From NCBI GenBank assembly GCA_964020975.1, contig OZ026624.1, forward strand, positions 34,246,050 to 34,310,049: a DNA stretch of 64,000 nucleotides, in the 5' to 3' direction. The notes under the pieces were generated by a model. It worked only from the letters and a program-made list of their open reading frames with translations. It did not search any database and was not told where the DNA came from. Source of the DNA: Hermodice carunculata. Its lineage: Eukaryota; Annelida; Polychaeta; Eunicida; Amphinomidae. The translations under genes were made by a program, and so were the position numbers. This document shows, piece by piece, positions 62,801 to 64,000 of the stretch (its first letter is position 1; each line of letters opens with the position of its first letter).

Positions 62801-63742
62801 TGTGTCACGTTTTTTCACTGTAATTTTCTAAGGCGATTGATGTTCAATGTTATTTTTTACGGTGCACACAACACTTGCTTTGCAAACCTGCTTCCAACAG
62901 CACACAAACCTGGATCCTAACTCTGTATATTATCAAGCACATATATCAGTACTGGTTCTAAACTTGAAGGCAAATAAATAATTGTATTCTCTCAATAACA
63001 CAACACAGGCACTGTAAAGATTCACAAAAACAAAAATCTCCAAAGAAAACCAGGAATGTGAACAGACGGCAACAGCTGATGGACTGACAACATATGACTG
63101 ACCATCCTATTAGCTCAGCTGACTGACAAGTCAGCTGAGCTAAAACAAATATAGCATGATCTCTTGGAAACAAAAACTCTTAAAATAAAAAAATCCCAGC
63201 TGCATCATATTGTAGTTTCTGTATTACCTAGCTCAATCCTACACAAATATTAATAAAAAACTAACCTACTTTATGGTATGCTGTAGAAGGACAAATTTTC
63301 TCAAACATTAATTTTCCCAGATTTACATAAATTCAAAATTTCACAGCTTTTATTTTCCCAATTCACAGACTGGTAACACTAGCTCCAGACATTGTCATGC
63401 ACACATTGAATGTTTTTCCCCAGTTTTTATTTTCCCAGATGGCAAACTCAGGAATATTAATACCTTGGGAAAATTTGTACTAATACAGTAACTATTACAA
63501 ACTTCAGTATTTTAGTTCCAGTATTATTTATGAATCTGAAGGGTCCCACTCATGGTGAACCACACTTCCTCAGGTACCAGAGTTAAGGTATATAAATAAG
63601 TACAAATTACCCTTCTGTTCTCCTTGCCATCTCATGATAATCTTCATCTGTCAAAGATGTACCCATATCTCCTAAATTCTGTCGAAAAATTTTCTCACGG
63701 GCATTCTCATCTGGTAAACCCACATACACGAGCTTCTGGAAC
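56739..63742 (-). CDS. VPS4: VPS4-like AAA ATPase, 3' half (copy A)
   Basis: Four exons join in frame: 63742-63611, 59839-59752, 58767-58627 and 56837-56739 (152 codons plus the stop). They encode the last AAA segment and the Vps4 C-terminal domain: [34 protein letters not shown] (sensor-2 side), [39 protein letters not shown] and the last helix ending [11 protein letters not shown]4 takes ESCRT-III apart using ATP. The C-terminal helix normally packs on the AAA domain. MIT, Walker A and Walker B exons must lie beyond 64000. The sequence is unmistakably VPS4 but diverged: GLP replaces the usual PLP, and the tail lacks the typical DFGQEG. Splice sites are all GT-AG and no lesion is seen, so it looks functional or only recently dead. 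Confidence 0.9.
57110..57620. repeat. Degenerate TCAAGGTCA repeats
   Basis: GTGACCTTGAGAAAAGGTCA, GTGACTTTGAAAAGAGGTCA and GTGACCTTGAAAACAGGTCA occur near 57137, 57287 and 57427, i.e. about 145 bases apart, followed by a worn fourth. They match the monomers at 7.7-9.2 kb. Copy A intron. Confidence 0.65.
58039..58228. mobile_element. pogo-like MITE, 190 bp
   Basis: Ends TACAGTGCTTCCTCTTTATA and, inward, TACAGTGCTACCTCTTTATA; inner words GGTATACC, TTATAACA and CACCTTGTAATGAGG are mirrored. It sits in the last intron of copy A. Confidence 0.78.
58627..58767 (-). CDS. VPS4: VPS4 copy A exon (Vps4 C-terminal domain)
   Basis: Forty-seven codons in phase 0 from [20 protein letters not shown] to [10 protein letters not shown]. 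The acceptor is ATTTCTTCAG and the donor GTAACC. The motif DDLLxPCSPxDPxAxEM is diagnostic of VPS4 and corresponds to its beta domain, where the activator Vta1 docks in known members. Confidence 0.92.
58834..59061. mobile_element. piggyBac-like hairpin MITE
   Basis: A 228-base element flanked by TTAA on both sides, with ends CCCTTTCCCCCTTGAATTAA and inward CCCTTTCCCCCTTAAACCAG. The middle is a hairpin: GTCAACAGCTATCCTCGGCA pairs with TGCCGAGGAAAGCTGTTGAC. TTAA targets and CCC ends fit the piggyBac superfamily. Confidence 0.78.
59062..59180. repeat. Related partial MITE next to 58834-59061
   Basis: Directly after the right TTAA a second CCCTTTC... start is followed by a worn version of the same family ending GGTTTCAGCAGGAAAAG. 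It may be an older insertion into whose TTAA the intact one jumped. Confidence 0.4.
59274..59460. mobile_element. pogo-like MITE, 187 bp
   Basis: Ends TACAGTAAAACCTGTTTGGA and, inward, TACAGTGAAACCTGTTTTGA, continuing GAGAGAC on both arms as in the MITE at 3275. Copy A intron. Confidence 0.78.
59752..59839 (-). CDS. VPS4: VPS4 copy A exon (YSGSDI)
   Basis: Eighty-eight bases encode [20 protein letters not shown] and VQAATHYKK between TTTTTCAAG and GTAAGC. YSGxDI plus a following basic residue is the sensor-2 region of meiotic-clade AAA ATPases. Confidence 0.92.
59930..60161. mobile_element. piggyBac-like hairpin MITE
   Basis: A 232-base element between TTAA words (59926-59929 and 60162-60165). 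Positions 59956-60022 form a hairpin with 33-base arms, one unpaired base and one mismatch: GTCAACAGCTTTCCTTGGCA against TGCCAAGCAAAGCTGTTGAC. It lies about 90 bases upstream of the copy A exon at 59839. Confidence 0.82.
60300..62360. other. Copy A intron with degenerate GGTCA repeats
   Basis: Contains a C-run and T-run near 60330-60370 and GGTCA-type repeats at 61300-61520 (GACCTTGAAAAATAGGTCAT, GGTGACCCCAAAAGTAGGTC). No exon was recognised. Confidence 0.5.
62366..63145 (+). mobile_element. CAGCTGAGC-family fragments
   Basis: Two pieces: 62366-62698 with GAGCATGACCATTTGAACAA and TTTGAAGTCAATCTGGCTGA, and 63055-63145 with AGCTCAGCTGACTGACAAGT followed by CAGCTGAGCTAAAAC, the family end. The sequence between is unassigned. 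Copy A intron. Confidence 0.65.
63611..63742 (-). CDS. VPS4: VPS4 copy A exon (end of AAA large domain)
   Basis: The exon encodes [20 protein letters not shown], then [20 protein letters not shown] and RTE, entered from GATTCCAG in phase 2. It directly follows the arginine-finger segment RRR expected in the upstream exon, which is outside the window. Confidence 0.92.
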
Positions 63743-64000
63743 CTGGAATCACAACGCACACAACTAAGTTGTAATATATCAGCTGTAAATGTACTTATTT
63801 TTTGCAGCATGATGTTATTTGCATTGTTTGGGGGGGGGGGGGGGGGGCATTTGTATTTCAAAAATTCCCCATGAATATAGAAGGAATGTTTGATAGTTTT
63901 AAATTCTGCATGGCATGGAATTTTCTTGACTTTCATGTTGAGTGATGATGGCCAAAAGAGCACTCTGGTTAATATTAATGTTCTCTATCATTATATCTAC

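Overview
The window reads as nuclear DNA of a marine invertebrate animal. Host genes are split by introns with animal-type splice sites. The rest is AT-rich and full of (TA)n, (ATT)n and (CA)n arrays, DNA transposons, decayed LINEs, and short repeats built around the motif TCAAGGTCA. Repeats of that style are common in molluscs and brachiopods, so a lophotrochozoan is my best guess; that is an inference, not something the sequence proves.

The only convincing host genes are three copies of VPS4, the AAA ATPase that recycles ESCRT-III. All are on the minus strand in tandem. Copy A enters from beyond the right edge and ends at 56739; its four last exons (63742 to 56739) encode the end of the AAA domain and the C-terminal tail. 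Copy B (41956 to about 28200) keeps exon 1, both MIT-domain exons, a linker-exon remnant and a last exon. It has lost every ATPase exon and carries a frameshift, broken splice sites and an early stop, so it is a pseudogene. Copy C (12117 leftwards past position 1) is intact as far as it can be seen: seven exons cover the MIT domain, linker and Walker A region in one frame, including one apparent GC-AG intron. Intron sequence is still alignable between B and C, so the cluster arose by segmental duplication.

Layout. 1-12.4 kb: copy C with its introns, which hold a LINE ORF1-like fragment, pogo-like MITEs, a composite DNA element (4.9-6.1 kb), a higher-order tandem array (7.7-9.2 kb), two large palindromes and a LINE tail (10.4-11.05 kb). 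12.4-19 kb: ~148-bp tandem repeats, a LINE fragment on the minus strand and a long (TA)n. 19-27 kb: two decayed LINEs head to tail on the plus strand, followed by a hAT transposase remnant. 28.2-42 kb: pseudogene B, its giant intron 1 filled with a non-coding repeat family and with a Tc1 element that has a second element inserted in it. 42.1-43.5 kb: a CACTA-ended element just upstream of B's exon 1. 43.6-56 kb: more of the non-coding family, a complete Tc1-like element (45.7-47.4 kb), foldback repeats and unassigned sequence. 56.7-64 kb: the 3' half of copy A, with piggyBac-like hairpin MITEs in its introns.

No rRNA, tRNA, CRISPR or operon was recognised. The most interesting points are the three-stage VPS4 cluster (one gene apparently live at its 5' end, one dead, one with a divergent C-terminus), the 3-unit higher-order array of nuclear-receptor-like half sites inside copy C, the hairpin MITEs whose arms appear to covary, and the nested DNA transposons with clean ends and target duplications.
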